Origin: Phanerochaete sordida
Taxonomy: Eukaryota; Basidiomycota; Agaricomycetes; Polyporales; Phanerochaetaceae
DNA length: 64,000 nt
Direction of reading: 5' to 3'
Assembly (NCBI GenBank): GCA_019973155.2
Contig: BPQB01000003.1
Span: 558,001-622,000 of the forward strand
The translations under genes and the position numbers were made by a program. Positions 21,582 through 33,194 of the stretch are shown here, in pieces. The notes below the pieces were generated by a model, which did not search any database, had not been told where the DNA came from, and was given only the letters and a program-made list of their open reading frames with translations. Within the stretch, counting starts at the first letter, position 1, and each line of letters starts with the position of its first letter.

Positions 21582-22329
21582 ATGCCGCCCGACACGCCGC
21601 CGTACCTCGAGGACCTCGCGCACCCCGACGCGTCCGAGGACACCGGCGCGATGCTGCACGACCTCGCACACGCGCTCCTCCACGAGCTCGCGCTCGCGCG
21701 CACCGCCGCGCCGCCCGACCGCAGCCTCGACGACGCCTGCCGCGGCCTCTCGCGCGCGGTGCACTCGACCGCCGCGCTCGCGCGCGCGGCGTCCTTCGCG
21801 CGCCCCCCGCACGACGCGCAGCGCCGCCGGGCGCGGAGTGTGCACACACTGGCGGCGCACGGGCCACATCCTCCGGCAGTGTTCGCACATTCCGGGCCCG
21901 GTGGCCCTGCTGCTGCCGCCCCCACAGGACGTGCCTCGGCGCGCCGCGCGCGGTGAGTGGGGATCGTTTAATGTGGCGCGGGCGTGGTGCGCGGTATTAA
22001 TACATCGTCCCCACAGGTGTGTCGCCGGTGACGCGGCGCATGAAGACGAAGATGAGGTGCCGTCGTCAGAGTGCTCGACCCCAGTCGCCCGGACGCCTCC
22101 CTGCGCTGCCATAGATCCGTGAGCACCATACCCTGGCCTCATTAATCACCACTCACATCATAGGGTACCCCTCAGCGTCCCCCCGCCCAATATGTGGCGT
22201 CGAGCCGATCCCGACCGCGCGCTGATTGGCGCAGAGGAGAGCTTTGAATTGCCTACTGACAGGCTCAACCAGGTAACCCACGTTGCCCTGAAAGACGGGC
22301 ATGAGTGCATGAGAGTATCACAGCAGTAA
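21582..22329 (+). CDS. Small hypothetical protein with a displaced zinc-knuckle-like motif (possible frameshift)
   Basis: Conservative model: exons 21582-21952, 22017-22118 and 22164-22329, 212 aa, phase-consistent. The N-terminus (LHDLAHALLHELALA, SLDDACRGLSRAV) looks like a real helical domain. The third exon gives VPLSVPPPNMWRR and ends RVSQQ. Between about 21840 and 21950 the more protein-like reading lies one base out of frame: VCTHWRRTGHILRQC, which matches the CCHC zinc-knuckle spacing except that the second Cys is Trp. That frame rejoins the downstream acidic part if a donor at 21957 is used instead. So the gene may carry a one-base indel near 21800-21840, a sequence error, or be decaying. 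The function is unknown. Confidence 0.45.
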
Positions 22330-22368
22330 TTCATGGCGGCCTGGCTACGACGTTACATACACGCGGTC

Positions 22369-24346
22369 TCAGAGCTCCGCATAATTCCTCTTCGTATTAG
22401 CCTGTGGCGCTGGTACCGCCTTCCATACCTTAGTCTGATGCACGCCGATAGTGACGTTCATCCCGCCTTGTATAATCCCAATACTCTTGCCCCAGCTCCC
22501 TGCACCGTCTTTCTGCCACAGGTCAAAGACTTCATATGCCTGCGTCTGGTAAGACTTGCCCTTGACAGAGAGTCAGCTCCGACATCACTTCGGACAGCGC
22601 CTCGCGTCCCTACCTGGTCGAAGAAGACGTCCGCGAGGTCGACGCCGACGGTCTGCTCCGCGGGGGAAGTGTTCAGAAGCGCAAACACGAACGTGCTGAT
22701 GGCAGGCAGGACCCTGTGAGAACTCGGAGCAGGCGGGCACGGGGTGATGCGTACTTGTTGACGAGGCTCCCGGCCCAGAGCGAGAGATCGCCGCCCTCGC
22801 TGGCGGAGCGCTTCCACATGCGGTTCGCGGGAGAGCCCGCCGCGTCCTGATTAATGGCGATGACGGCCTCGTTGGTGATGATGGCCAGGGTCTCGTTCGT
22901 CTGCGCGGGCAGGCGGTCAGTGAATCCGTGTCAGCCCGAAACAAAGAGGCCGCAGACCATGTTCGTAATGTCGTTGCCGAGAATCAGCGGGCTCTTGAGG
23001 ATGCTCCACATGGAGAAGTGCGTAACTACATGGAGAGAGTTTACGTTGCTAGGCAGGTGAACCTTGAGCATTCACTCACCGTATTCATCGAACGTCATGC
23101 CGCCGTTGCCGATTTCAAGCATGTCCAGGTCGTTCCAGTGGCCTGGGCCTGCCTTCTGACCAACTGGTGCAGCGAAGTCAATTATTCTGGACATCGCGCA
23201 GTCTAGAATGCGGAGTCACTTATGAGGTTGATCAGCAGTACTGTGAGACTGCCATTAACTTACGGAAACCTGGCAGCTTGCAGTCGATGACAGACGTGCA
23301 TGGGCAACGGTCATCGAACCGGTCGAAGTTCTGAAAATAAAAGCTTAGGCGGCGGCGCAGATGGTATACCTGGCTGCTTACGCACATCCATGATATCACC
23401 AGATATTCTCCAGCTGTTCGCAATATTCTGCACGGCCATCAGCATGAAGTAGTGACTCGGGATGCTGCGGGATACCTGTGCAAAATTCCACGGGCCGTCC
23501 TCGCCCCAGTTACACATGGAAAAGAGAATGGGGCGACCGGTAGCGTTCAAAGCCTGCGACATGTTCGCATACCGCTCATGAGATATTTGCGGGGTTCCCG
23601 ACAAGCCTTCATTGTAGCAGTTATCATACTCTGGAGGGCGGTAAGCGGAGACTTGTGCAGGCGTGGCTGTCTTACTGAGATAGTCGACGCCCCACTCGGC
23701 ATACGTCTGAGCATCAATCTGCTCATGGCCTAGAGAGCCGAAGCGGCCACCGCATGTGTAACTGACAAATTAAACATGTCAGGCTGTGAAACTGCACGAA
23801 GAGGTACGCATACACCTACGTTCCCGCATCGGAGTATATCCCGAACTAGTGGCAGTGTTCAGCGCATTTGTCCGGTTATGGGCCTGGAAGTGGCTCTTAC
23901 CTTCAAGCCCATGGCATGAATCTTGTCTGAGAGGTCTTTGATACCGTTCGGGAATTTAGCGGGATCCGCGACAGGTGCGCCGGTCTGGTTGTCTCTGGAA
24001 GGCGCATGCCAGCCTGGACGGGCCCAATAGGTCAGCTTTGCTGGCTTCCGAGGGCGCTCAGCATTCAGCCACTCACAGTCGTCCATGATGACGTCTTGGA
24101 CATTGCATATGTCAGTCTCCAGCATGCTGACACAAGACTGAATGCCGTACATTCATAGCCAAACTGCGTCAAGTTGTTCGCCACAAGCGCACTCGCGGCA
24201 CTGAGGATCGTGTCTTCGCTGATGTCACATCCGAAGTGGTTCCAGGTGTTCCACCCCATTTGTGGGGTGACTGCGAGGCCATTGTCTGCCGCGAGGACAG
24301 CAGTGTACAGTGACGTGAGCGCGACGAGAGAAGTGATGAGGCGCAT
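22369..24346 (-). CDS. Secreted alpha-galactosidase, GH27
   Basis: Releases terminal alpha-galactose from galactomannan and raffinose-type sugars outside the cell. The protein has 437 aa with an N-terminal signal peptide ([20 protein letters not shown]). Thirteen exons: 24346-24151, 24094-24077, 24013-23901, 23845-23820, 23761-23676, 23630-23476, 23427-23386, 23330-23264, 23202-23080, 23025-22958, 22900-22755, 22695-22614 and 22560-22369. Family signatures are [55 protein letters not shown] (Asp is the nucleophile), [12 protein letters not shown] and SWRISGDI (Asp is the acid/base). The 18-nt second exon and the 26-nt fourth exon are unusually short but each completes a conserved motif. A TATA-like element lies 58 bp upstream. 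Likely induced during plant-polysaccharide use. Confidence 0.95.
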
Positions 24347-24794
24347 GGCGACCTCGGAGTCCACAGAGCGTCGTGGTAAATGGCCATCTCAACTGCGGCT
24401 GCATATATACCTGCTGTGGATCAGACACATGCGCTCCGGAGATCACAAGGGTAATGTGGACGTACCGTTATGACCATCGCCGAGCTATCATCTGACTTCT
24501 CTCTCTAGAGACGTTGATGGCATTTCTCGTCCACCTGGTCACAATTTCCTTGCCCGAGTGTACCCACGGCCCGCTTGCCAGCTGATGTCGGCGAATTCGA
24601 GGCAGCCTGCATGGACGTAAAGCGTTGAGACTCGAGAGTCGAGAGCACGTACCGTGGGATGATGATGTCATGGCGAAGGGCATCACCAGCGGTGTCCGGG
24701 ACATGTGCCACACTCACAGTAGCCTATGTGCGTTGAGTAAGATGGCTTGTCTACGTTATCCGGTTCTCTATGGTACAAAGCTGTCGCCCACTCG
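24347..24794. other. Intergenic region between tandem minus-strand genes
   Basis: About 450 bp downstream of the protease gene and upstream of alpha-galactosidase. Short open frames have no recognisable content. Promoter function is inferred. Confidence 0.35.
24404..24409 (-). promoter_or_regulatory. Probable TATA box of the alpha-galactosidase gene
   Basis: TATATA, read as GTATATATGC on the minus strand, about 58 bp before the start codon. Confidence 0.4.
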
Positions 24795-26037
24795 CTAAGG
24801 GCTATTTTTCAGTTTCAATCCCGGCAGAGAAAACATCTGATGTACAGACTTAGATCGGATTTGTAGGAAGTCATAGTAGATGCGAAACATACCTCGAAGA
24901 TCATCTCCGCTGGCACACCCCAACCGCGCATGCCTTCGATTCGATTGTCCATTCTAGAGCCAAGCACAATGCCCACGACGGCGCCCGACTCCTCGTCGAC
25001 GATGGGACCACCGCTCGACCCCGGGGTGGGTATAGGCTCGAACAGCAGGTGAGACAGAGCATCATACGTGCCCGGCTACAGCACAGTTGAGCGATTGACA
25101 GCGACAGTGGACTGGTCGAGGCGTACCGTCGCTTCGCGCCCAGCAAAGTCTCGGTATCCGAGAACAGTGCCCCGTACCCACTTGCTCCAAAGCCCTCCAA
25201 TCCATGGATGCCATCCGGGCTCGTCGGGCTCGGTGTCTACCACAAAGTGAGCCCTGATAGCAGCGCCCGGTTGTGCTGGGTATGGAGATACAGGAAGGGT
25301 CTTCATTTTGCGTCCAGCGCCTGAGTTCGCGGACAGGACGAGCAGGTCAGGCCGCGGGAGTGATGACAGGATGTTGTCGACGGAGTGGAATGTAGGTCGT
25401 TCCTTGTCGGTCTCTTGCGACAGCACATATGTGCCGGAGCGCACGCTAGACTTGAGATCGGGTACCTCGCTACTGGTCGCGGACGCCAGGAGGGGAGCAT
25501 GACGGATCTGCGGATGAGACTCGTCAACGACGTCCGGTAGGAGTGGACGCGACTCACCGCTTGAAGCGTATGCGCGCAGGTGACCAAAACGGCCTTGCCC
25601 GGCTCCGCAGCATCCTCGTTCGGCGCGTTCACCGCGAACGCAGAGCATATATTGACCTTCCAGTGTTCCGCGTCCTGCGCAGCATGCGCGAGCATGACAA
25701 CGCTGTTCTCATTCTCGGAGAAGCTGACCTTCCTGTCGACGCTTGGACGCGACTCGTAGGCAAGCGGCGACGCCAGCACCTTGCCCGCGTTGTCGTCGAA
25801 CTGCTGCGCGAGCGACGGCAGGCTCGCTGTTGGCGTCTTACGCAGCTCCGTGAGGATGAGCGCGTCGAGCGCTGTCGGCGCACTCAGCGGCGGCGCGACC
25901 TCGACTTTCTCTGGAGCCGGCGGCTTGGGAGGCTGCGCGGCGATTGTCACTGGTTGGACTGTTGCATATCCGCGCGAGACGGGCGGGCAGAGTGTGCGCT
26001 GGAGGTGTGCTCGTCGTAGTGCAAGTCGAAGAGCCAT
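24795..26037 (-). CDS. Mitochondrial trypsin-like (HtrA-like) serine protease
   Basis: Serine protease of the PA clan, 365 aa. Exons are 26037-25558, 25507-25127, 25075-24893 and 24848-24795. The N-terminus is Arg-rich without acidic residues (MALRLALRRAHLQR) and has SRGYATVQ, a plausible matrix-processing site, so mitochondrial import is likely. The catalytic triad can be placed: His in VTCAHTLQA, Asp in RPDLLVLSA, Ser in TPGSSGGPIVD. Segment WGVPAEMIFE follows the active-site serine, as in HtrA-type enzymes. No PDZ domain is present; the last exon adds only 17 residues. Probably a protein-quality-control protease, which is inference. The family level is firm. Confidence 0.85.
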
Positions 26038-26232
26038 GCGACTCGGCCGACCACGAACCCACCTGCGTCATAGCCCATCGGAACATCGGACCGCAGTCAG
26101 CGAACCTTACGCACAGAGCGAAGACGTCGCATGCAAAACTGAGAAGACAGCAGATCTTGTTCTCGCGTTCGGAGATGTAAGCAAGTTGTGGATGTGTGTG
26201 TACAGATGAGGTGAGAATGCACAGCCAGGAAA

Positions 26233-27955
26233 TTAGTCCACAAGCACGCTCCAGGGGTGCGCAATCTTGCCAGTCTGAATGCCAACGAGCTGCTTCCAGA
26301 TAGGGCGCGACACGGGACCCATGCCGTCGGGGCCAACGGGGATATGCAAGTCCTGGCCAAGGTAACCGATGCGGTCGACAGGGCTGATCACGGCCGCGGT
26401 CCCTGCGCGGACATGATAAGGATTAGACCGTAGATCCCGTGTTGTGAGATGTAAACTAACCTGTGCCGAAGAACTCGACGAGCTGCCCCTGCTTAGAAGC
26501 ATCTATAACTTCCTTCATGGTGACAGGACGTTCATTGATAACCAGCTTGCCTTCGGGCATGCCGTCTATAAGTGCCTTGCCGGAGGCATGATCGCGTGCG
26601 AGAGCCAGCACGGAGTCGCGGGTCACACCGGGAAGAATCATACCGTCCAGAGGAGGAGTAACGAGCTCGGTAACTTAGTATGCGTAAGCCGTAAGCACGA
26701 TGGCGCGGATCAAGATGAAGTAGACGTACCACCGTCAGGGTGCTTGAAGACCACGAAGGCGTTCATCGTTCCAACCTCGGTGATATGGTGCTCGGGGCCG
26801 TGAAGCCATAGGTTCTGGACGTAACCTTTCTTCGCAGCTTCCTTCTGAACCATGACACCCGGCGCATAGTTCGCGCCCAATTTGTATGCGCCAATACCTA
26901 TAACGTATAAGCGAGGTTTACGCTGTGACCGTAACAGTAACTGCGTACCTCCAGGAGCAGCCCTGCTGTACTCAGTGGTACCGTACAGAGCAACGGGTTT
27001 GAACCCTTGCGGGTAATATGGGCCGACAGGGCTGCAGATCACGAAAAGTAGCGCTTCGCTTGGAGGGGCGATTCCAAGAGCCGCTTGTGTACCAACTGCA
27101 AAAATATTAGGGAAGCGTCCGGGTATAAGCAATATATACATACTGAAGGTTGGGCGAATGTATAGACTGTAGCCCTCCTTGTCAGGGATCCAGTGCTTGT
27201 CAATACGAATGAGCTGCTTCATCAGCTCGATGACGGCGTTTCCATTGAATGTCTACCGTGCCTGTGAACATGAGAGCGCGCAGACGCAATAGATGGACGC
27301 ACGGGCAAAGCGATGCGCTGGGCAGTCCTGTTCATGCGCTTCATGTTCATGTCAGGCCGGAACATGGTGATTTTGCCGTTTGCATCTCGATATGCCTTCA
27401 GACCCTCGAAGAGCTCTTGGGCATAGTGGAAGACGGTGGCGCTAGGATCGAGAACCAGTGGTCCATCTGGGGGTGACTACCGTTCAGCGGGAATAGCTCG
27501 CGAGAATGGAACTGACGGCGTACAAGGCTTAATCTGCGGTGCACCCCATCCTGAAGCTGCAGCCCATGGGATGGCCAGCATATGATCGGTCTAAGCGGCT
27601 TACGGTCATGACCCGGTCAACGGAGAAGCAGTGAATCAGCATACGAATGTGTGACCGAATACGAGGCTGGAAGGGTCTGGCGGCGGCTGTGGTTTATCTG
27701 TCTGAATAACCTGCAAGCGTGACACCTGACAAATCGCACGAGCTTAATATATTTGCAGTGTTAACGGCCGAGAAGGGGCACCTCAATGTCAGGGAGGGAA
27801 GTCAACTCTCCGGTCATTGGATCGCGAGTGACACTCGAGTTGAACCGAGCCTGAGTCTGTCTAGCGAGCGCATTTTTGACGTGACTTGGGACGAGGAGAC
27901 CCGAGCGCGACCTGGCCGAAGACGTGAGCGACCGCAGAGATGTCAACCGGGACAT
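26233..27955 (-). CDS. Branched-chain amino acid aminotransferase, mitochondrial
   Basis: PLP enzyme that interconverts Leu, Ile and Val with their 2-oxo acids using glutamate/2-oxoglutarate. The protein has 425 aa. Nine exons: 27955-27782, 27710-27645, 27590-27524, 27466-27303, 27252-27144, 27095-26949, 26897-26730, 26673-26461 and 26402-26233. The N-terminus ([19 protein letters not shown]) is a typical mitochondrial presequence. Conserved blocks are [27 protein letters not shown], the region of the PLP lysine ([16 protein letters not shown]), [27 protein letters not shown] and [15 protein letters not shown]. It shares a 505-bp divergent promoter region with the 6-phosphogluconate dehydrogenase gene. 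No sign of a cytosolic paralogue in this window. Confidence 0.95.
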
Positions 27956-28460
27956 GGTGGTATCGAACGGAGGGGTACACCTGCAGGAGTCACACCGACT
28001 TACCCGCTCAGAACGCGGCAGTCAGGGCGGGCGCTTGGGGATGTCCCTGAAAGGGGAAGCGTGCGCCGATGGGCGCTCCAGGCACGCGCCCGGGACGCGT
28101 CGGCCGTTGGGGCAACGGGGGACGGGGGCAGGAGAACGGCCGGTTCACGGTCGCAGCCCGTGCAGGCCGCAGGAGCGAAGATACGCGAGAGCCCAGTGAA
28201 GCGTGTGCGAACCGAATGGGCACGGACGGGGATACGCCGCGCGTGCAGCGGCGAGGAGAGGGAGACAAGTGACGAAAGAGGGTGCGATTCCCGCGGTACC
28301 CAGGCTTTGCCATGCCGGTCCGGGACACGCTGGGTAATCTCCCCTAATCAGATCCTCATCGACATCACCAAGCACGCCCAAACGGCTTAAGACCCTCCAA
28401 GCTCCTTGGCTTCTTACCACCACGTCTTCCCTCTCCCGCCTCAACTCCATCCTCTCTGCA
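27956..28460. other. Bidirectional promoter region
   Basis: About 500 bp between divergent BCAT and 6-phosphogluconate dehydrogenase genes. The centre (about 27990-28280) is very G-rich on the plus strand. The 60 bp before the dehydrogenase ATG are C/T-rich, common near fungal start sites. No gene is supported. Confidence 0.4.
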
Positions 28461-30275
28461 ATGGCTGCGCCAACGTGAGTCGCATCCCCCGCCCGTCCCA
28501 GCCAGCTCTGACCCGCATGCAGTGGTGATATTGGCCTCATCGGCCTCGCCGTCATGGTAAGACCCACGCGCAGTCGTTTCTACGGCAATCCGGACTCATC
28601 CGCGCGTCCCCCCAGGGCCAAAACCTCATCCTCAACATGAACGACAAGGGCTTCACCGTTGTCGCCTACAACCGCACGACCAGCAAGGTCGACGCCTTCC
28701 TCGCGAACGAGGCCAAGGGTAAGATTTCTCTCGGGCGTCTCCAAGGCGCGATGCTGACTACGCGTCACGTTAGGCACCAACGTCCAGGGTGCTCACTCCA
28801 TCGAGGAGCTCGTTGCCAAGCTCAAGCGTCCCCGCAAGATCATCCTCCTCGTCAAGGCTGGTGACGCCGTCGACGCGTTCATCGCGCAGCTCGTCCCTCA
28901 CCTCGAGCCCGGTGACATCATCATTGACGGCGGTAACTCTCACTACCCTGACTCTATCCGCCGTACCAAGGAGCTCGAGGCCAAGGGTCTCCTCTTCGTC
29001 GGCTCTGGTGTTTCCGGCGGTGAGGAGGGTGCACGCTACGGCCCCTCCCTGATGCCCGGTGGCTCGCCCGCTGCCTGGCCCGCCATCAAGGAGATCTTCC
29101 AAAAGACTGCCGCCTCCGTCAATGGCGAGCCATGCTGTGACTGGGTCGGTGAGACTGGTGCGGGTCACTACGTCAAGATGGTCCACAACGGTACGCCAGC
29201 TACTCTGGAAGGGATCACGCGCGTGTATTGACTTCAAACTTGTCAAGGTATCGAGTACGGTGACATGCAGCTCATTGCTGAGGCGTACGACATCCTCAAG
29301 CGCGGTCTTGGTGTTTCCGACGACGAGATCGCCGATATCTTCCTCACATGGAACAAGGGTGTCCTCGACTCGTTCCTCATCGAAATCACCGCGAACATCC
29401 TCAAGTTCAAGGACGACGATGGCGAGCCCCTCGTCGGCAAGATCCTCGACAAGGCTGGCCAGAAGGGTACGGGCAAGTGGACGGCAGTCGCTGCGCTCGA
29501 CGCCGGTGTTCCAGGTAAGCAAGCGCGTGCATATTCTGCCGGACTGCGATAACTGAAGAATGATGTCATCGCGCGTTAGTCACCCTGATCGGCGAGGCCG
29601 TCTTTGCGCGCTGCCTGTCCTCCATCAAGGAGGAGCGTGTCCGCGCAAGCAAGATCATTGCCGGCCCTCAGAAGGAGGCCTTCAAGGGCGACAAGCAGCA
29701 GTTCATCGACGACCTTGAGCAGGCCCTCTACGCCTCCAAGATCATCTCCTACGCTCAGGGCTTCATGCTCATGCGTGAGACTGCCAAGGAGCTCAGCTGG
29801 AACCTCAACTACGCTGGTATCGCCCAGATGTGGCGTGGCGGTTGCATCATCAAGTCCGTCTTCCTCGGCGACATCACCGCGGCGTACAACAAGAACCCCA
29901 AGCTCGAGTCGCTCCTGTTCGACGACTTCTTCAACAAGGCCCTCCACAAGGCGCAGCCCGGCTGGAGGCGTGTCGTCGCTCAGGGCATCATCTGGGGTAT
30001 CCCTCTCCCCGCCTTCAGCACTGCTCTGTCCTTCTTCGACGGCTACCGCAGCGAGATCGTCCCCGCCAACATCATCCAGGCGCAGCGCGACTACTTCGGT
30101 GCACACACCTTCCGCGTCCTCCCTGGCAAGGAGAACGCCAAGCTCAAGGCTGGCGAGGACATCCGTGAGTAATCCTCATCGTCTTGCTTGGCCTGCGTAA
30201 CTTAACCTCTATCCCATAGACATCAACTGGACTGGCCGTGGTGGCAACGTCTCCGCGTCGACCTACATCGCATAA
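28461..30275 (+). CDS. gnd1: 6-phosphogluconate dehydrogenase, decarboxylating
   Basis: Oxidises 6-phosphogluconate to ribulose 5-phosphate and CO2 with NADP+, the last oxidative step of the pentose-phosphate pathway. The protein has 491 aa, standard length. Exons are 28461-28474, 28523-28556, 28616-28718, 28774-29190, 29248-29514, 29580-30164 and 30220-30275. The Rossmann motif ([15 protein letters not shown]) is assembled over the first introns. Family signatures are [48 protein letters not shown] (catalytic Lys), [19 protein letters not shown] and [10 protein letters not shown]. The C-terminus ends [17 protein letters not shown]. The 14-nt first exon encodes only four residues and part of a fifth. 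Likely constitutive. Confidence 0.98.
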
Positions 30276-30610
30276 GGCGCTTCGTCCTCGTGCTGCTCCT
30301 TGTCGTCGAAACTAATTGTAGCATCATGCGGAGAGGGTAATTATCGGATTGCAGTAGGATTATAAAGGAAGCGAAACCCAAGTGTTACAATATCCTTGTA
30401 CTCATCACCATAGAAGAACTAAAGAGAAAATGTATCATCAGTTTCTCCTCATACCAATTGTCCGATCTGTCTCTGTCCATCCGTATCGTAGAGAGTGCTG
30501 TCGTCAAACATGGCGGAAGTACGGGCTCGAGCGAGAGGTAGGGCGCTTAGAGAGACCGGCGGTCAAAAATGGAAGGGGACGTGAATCAAATTTCACTCTG
30601 CTCTACCTCC
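30276..30610. other. Intergenic region, tandem genes
   Basis: About 335 bp with an A/T-rich 3' UTR part (30310-30430) and then the promoter of the next gene. No other feature. Confidence 0.35.
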
Positions 30611-32984
30611 ATGTGTGGGATACTGTTCTGCTTGCAGACAACAGTACAGCATCACTCGGATGCTGCGTGGAACGACGTGTTTCACAGACTGAAGAATGCT
30701 AGCGTTGCTCGAGGTCAGTCGTCCGGTTCCTCATCCGACGGGTACTGATTTCTATCGGATGTTAGGACTGGACGCACAGGAAACTGTAGTCCAAAATATA
30801 TGCGGCCTGTCGTTGACATATTTTGCGTCCGAGCTGCGCCTCAGAGGAGACGCATATATCGCACAACCTCATAGAGACGAGCAGGGTAACATCCTCTGCT
30901 GGAACGGCGAGGTCTGTCTTTCCCCTCTCTTGCTCATGACTTGTGCATTGACCTCCGCGCATAGATATTCGAGGGGCTCGAAGTACGGCCCATCGCTCTA
31001 GTTATCCCGCCTGAGCTCACATTCGATAGGTCTCCGCTGACGAAAATGACGGCGCAAAGCTCTTCGCAGAGCTGCGGCGCACGGAGACACCTGAACAGAT
31101 CCAAGACCTGCTGGGTGACCTGGAGGGACCGTGCGTTGCCGCTCTCGCAGATAGCCTCTATACATGACCCTGACTCTCAGACAGATACGCGTTTGTATAC
31201 TACAGCGTACGTATCACTTTCGGCCGTGCGCCACCGCGGTGCTGACGGCGCTTCAGGCGAGCATGCGCAAGCTCTTCTTCGGTCGCGATCCCCTCGGTCG
31301 GCGGTCGCTGCTCATCCACAAGCCTACCGCCGCTTCCCCACGACTCGTCCTCGCATCCGTATCTGTTGGCCCCAGTTCCGAGTACTCGCTAGACGAGCTG
31401 CCCACCGACACATTCTTTTTCGTCGACCTGCCTTCGCTCGAAGGTGAAGATGTGCGTAAGCGAATATGTGGGTGGGGCGCGCGCTGATTGCTGTCGCAGA
31501 TAATCGATGGGCTGACCTCGTATTTCCACACATTGAGAAGAGAGGATACGGCGAAGGCACTTCCGTTCGTACGTCGCTGCCAGCGCGCCACTCGACACAG
31601 CGTCTGAGCCTACCTGACTGTTCTGTAGGCTCACCTCACCCCTGTGAACCGCACACTGCCCAGCGACCCGCCTGCATCAGGCGACCTCGACAACCCGGAA
31701 GAACACCTGACAGCCGCCGCCGACCGGCTGCTTAAGCACCTGGACGAGAGCGTGCGGCTGCGTGTGGTGAACATCCCGCAGAAGCTGTGCGTCGACCATT
31801 GCGTTTATCTGTGAAGCATGCTGATAGATAGATGACAGCGAGGACCAGGGCAAAGCGCGAGTTGCGGTACTGTTCAGCGGCGGGATCGACTCGACGGTGC
31901 TCGCCTTCCTGGCTGACAGGCACGTCGACCGCGATGAGCCCATCGACCTGCTGAATGTCGCCTTTGAGAACCCGCGGAAGATCCTCGTGCAGGCCGAGGG
32001 CAACATCGGGGGTCTGCCCAAGTGGGAGAAGAAGCAAAAGCTCAAGGACCGTACGCAGTACACGACCATCGAGGTTACGTACAACGTCCCAGATCGAGGA
32101 ACGGGCTTGCAGGAGCTTGAGGAGCTGAGGCGGCTCTGTCCTCATCGAACGTGGAATTTTGTGAGCTCTTTGAACGTTGCATTGCTAGGCGTAGCGACTT
32201 ACACAGCATCGCAGGTAGAGGTCAACGTGCCATTTGAGGTCAGTATAACTGTGCTCCTCCTCCTGCCGCTATTAAATCTCTGCGCAAACAGGAGTACACA
32301 GGTGCGCGGACCATAGTGGAGAACCTGATGTTCCCAGGGCGTACTGTCATGGATCTGGTGAGTCTGGTTCCTACAGGCATGCAAGAGGCACTGACAGCTT
32401 CCACAGAGTCTGGCCGCGGCGCTCTACTTCGCAGCGCGAGGAGAAGGCCAGGTACGCGACGACGCTACGGCTGAGGCTAGACCATACAAAAGCCCAGCCC
32501 GGGTGCTGCTGAACGGGCTAGGCTCAGACGAGCTCCTTGGTGGCTACGGCAGGTTCCGCACCGCATACAAGGCCGCAGGTTGGCAGGCAATCATAGATGA
32601 GGTGAGCAGATGCTCCAGGAACGCCGAGGTGCACTGGCTAATCTTAACGATGATCAGCTTCAGTTAGAACTAGACCGTATACCCACCAGAAATCTTGGAC
32701 GCGACGACAGGGTCATCTCGTCTCATGGGAAGGAGACGAGGCACCCATTCCTCTCGCTGTCTGTGGTCTCCTTCCTGTCGAGCCTGCCGGTGCACATGAA
32801 GCTGGATCCCCGGCTAGAGGCGGGCATAGGAGAGAAGATGCTGCTCCGGATCGCGGCAAGGAAGGTCGGGCTCGTAGAGGCCAGCAGCAGGAAAAAGCGT
32901 GCGATGCAGTTTGGAAGCCATTCAGCGCGGATGGCCCCGGGGGACGGCGACAAGAAGGGAGATATCATACTACCAGATGCATAA
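30611..32984 (+). CDS. Asparagine-synthetase-domain protein (ASNSD1-like)
   Basis: Protein of 581 aa with an N-terminal glutaminase-type (Ntn) domain and a C-terminal asparagine-synthetase PP-loop domain, the layout of human ASNSD1 and yeast YML096W, whose reaction is not settled. Thirteen exons: 30611-30713, 30766-30911, 30965-30982, 31030-31130, 31185-31206, 31257-31451, 31500-31568, 31629-31786, 31839-32160, 32215-32238, 32292-32357, 32407-32601 and 32658-32984. The start MCGILFCLQ leaves Cys2 as the potential nucleophile. LCWNGEIFEGL, YAFVYYS and FFGRDPLGRRSLL follow. The PP-loop is VLFSGGIDSTVLAF, and LLNGLGSDELLGGYGR matches the synthetase family. Several exons are tiny (18, 22, 24 nt). 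The annotation as an asparagine maker would be inference only. Confidence 0.88.
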
Positions 32985-33194
32985 TCCCAATGTTACATTA
33001 GTTACACAACTTGTATACCTCATTCTTGAACCAACTCTTGCGAGAATGATAGTCTAAGTTGCAGTTCGTGGTCGCGCGAGAGGATGCGTCGGCGGTACGT
33101 CGGCTCGGAGTGACGCGCACTGACGCGCAACGATGCCGCGCGGAAGCGCCCGTTCCGAACCTGCAGGTCGACCACCACAAGCATCGACGCGGAC

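Noticed and set aside
21403..22122. A 239-codon frame over the small zinc-knuckle gene
   Set aside because: Its first half is an Arg/Pro-rich artefact of GC-rich DNA. Only the part around the zinc-knuckle motif looks real and is discussed as a possible frameshift.
24468..24717. Minus-strand frames between the protease and alpha-galactosidase genes
   Set aside because: No similarity, no splice-compatible neighbours, and codon use unlike the coding genes.
28770..29522. A 250-codon minus-strand frame opposite 6-phosphogluconate dehydrogenase
   Set aside because: It mirrors a strongly C-ending coding exon; such antisense frames stay open because of codon bias, and no domain is visible.
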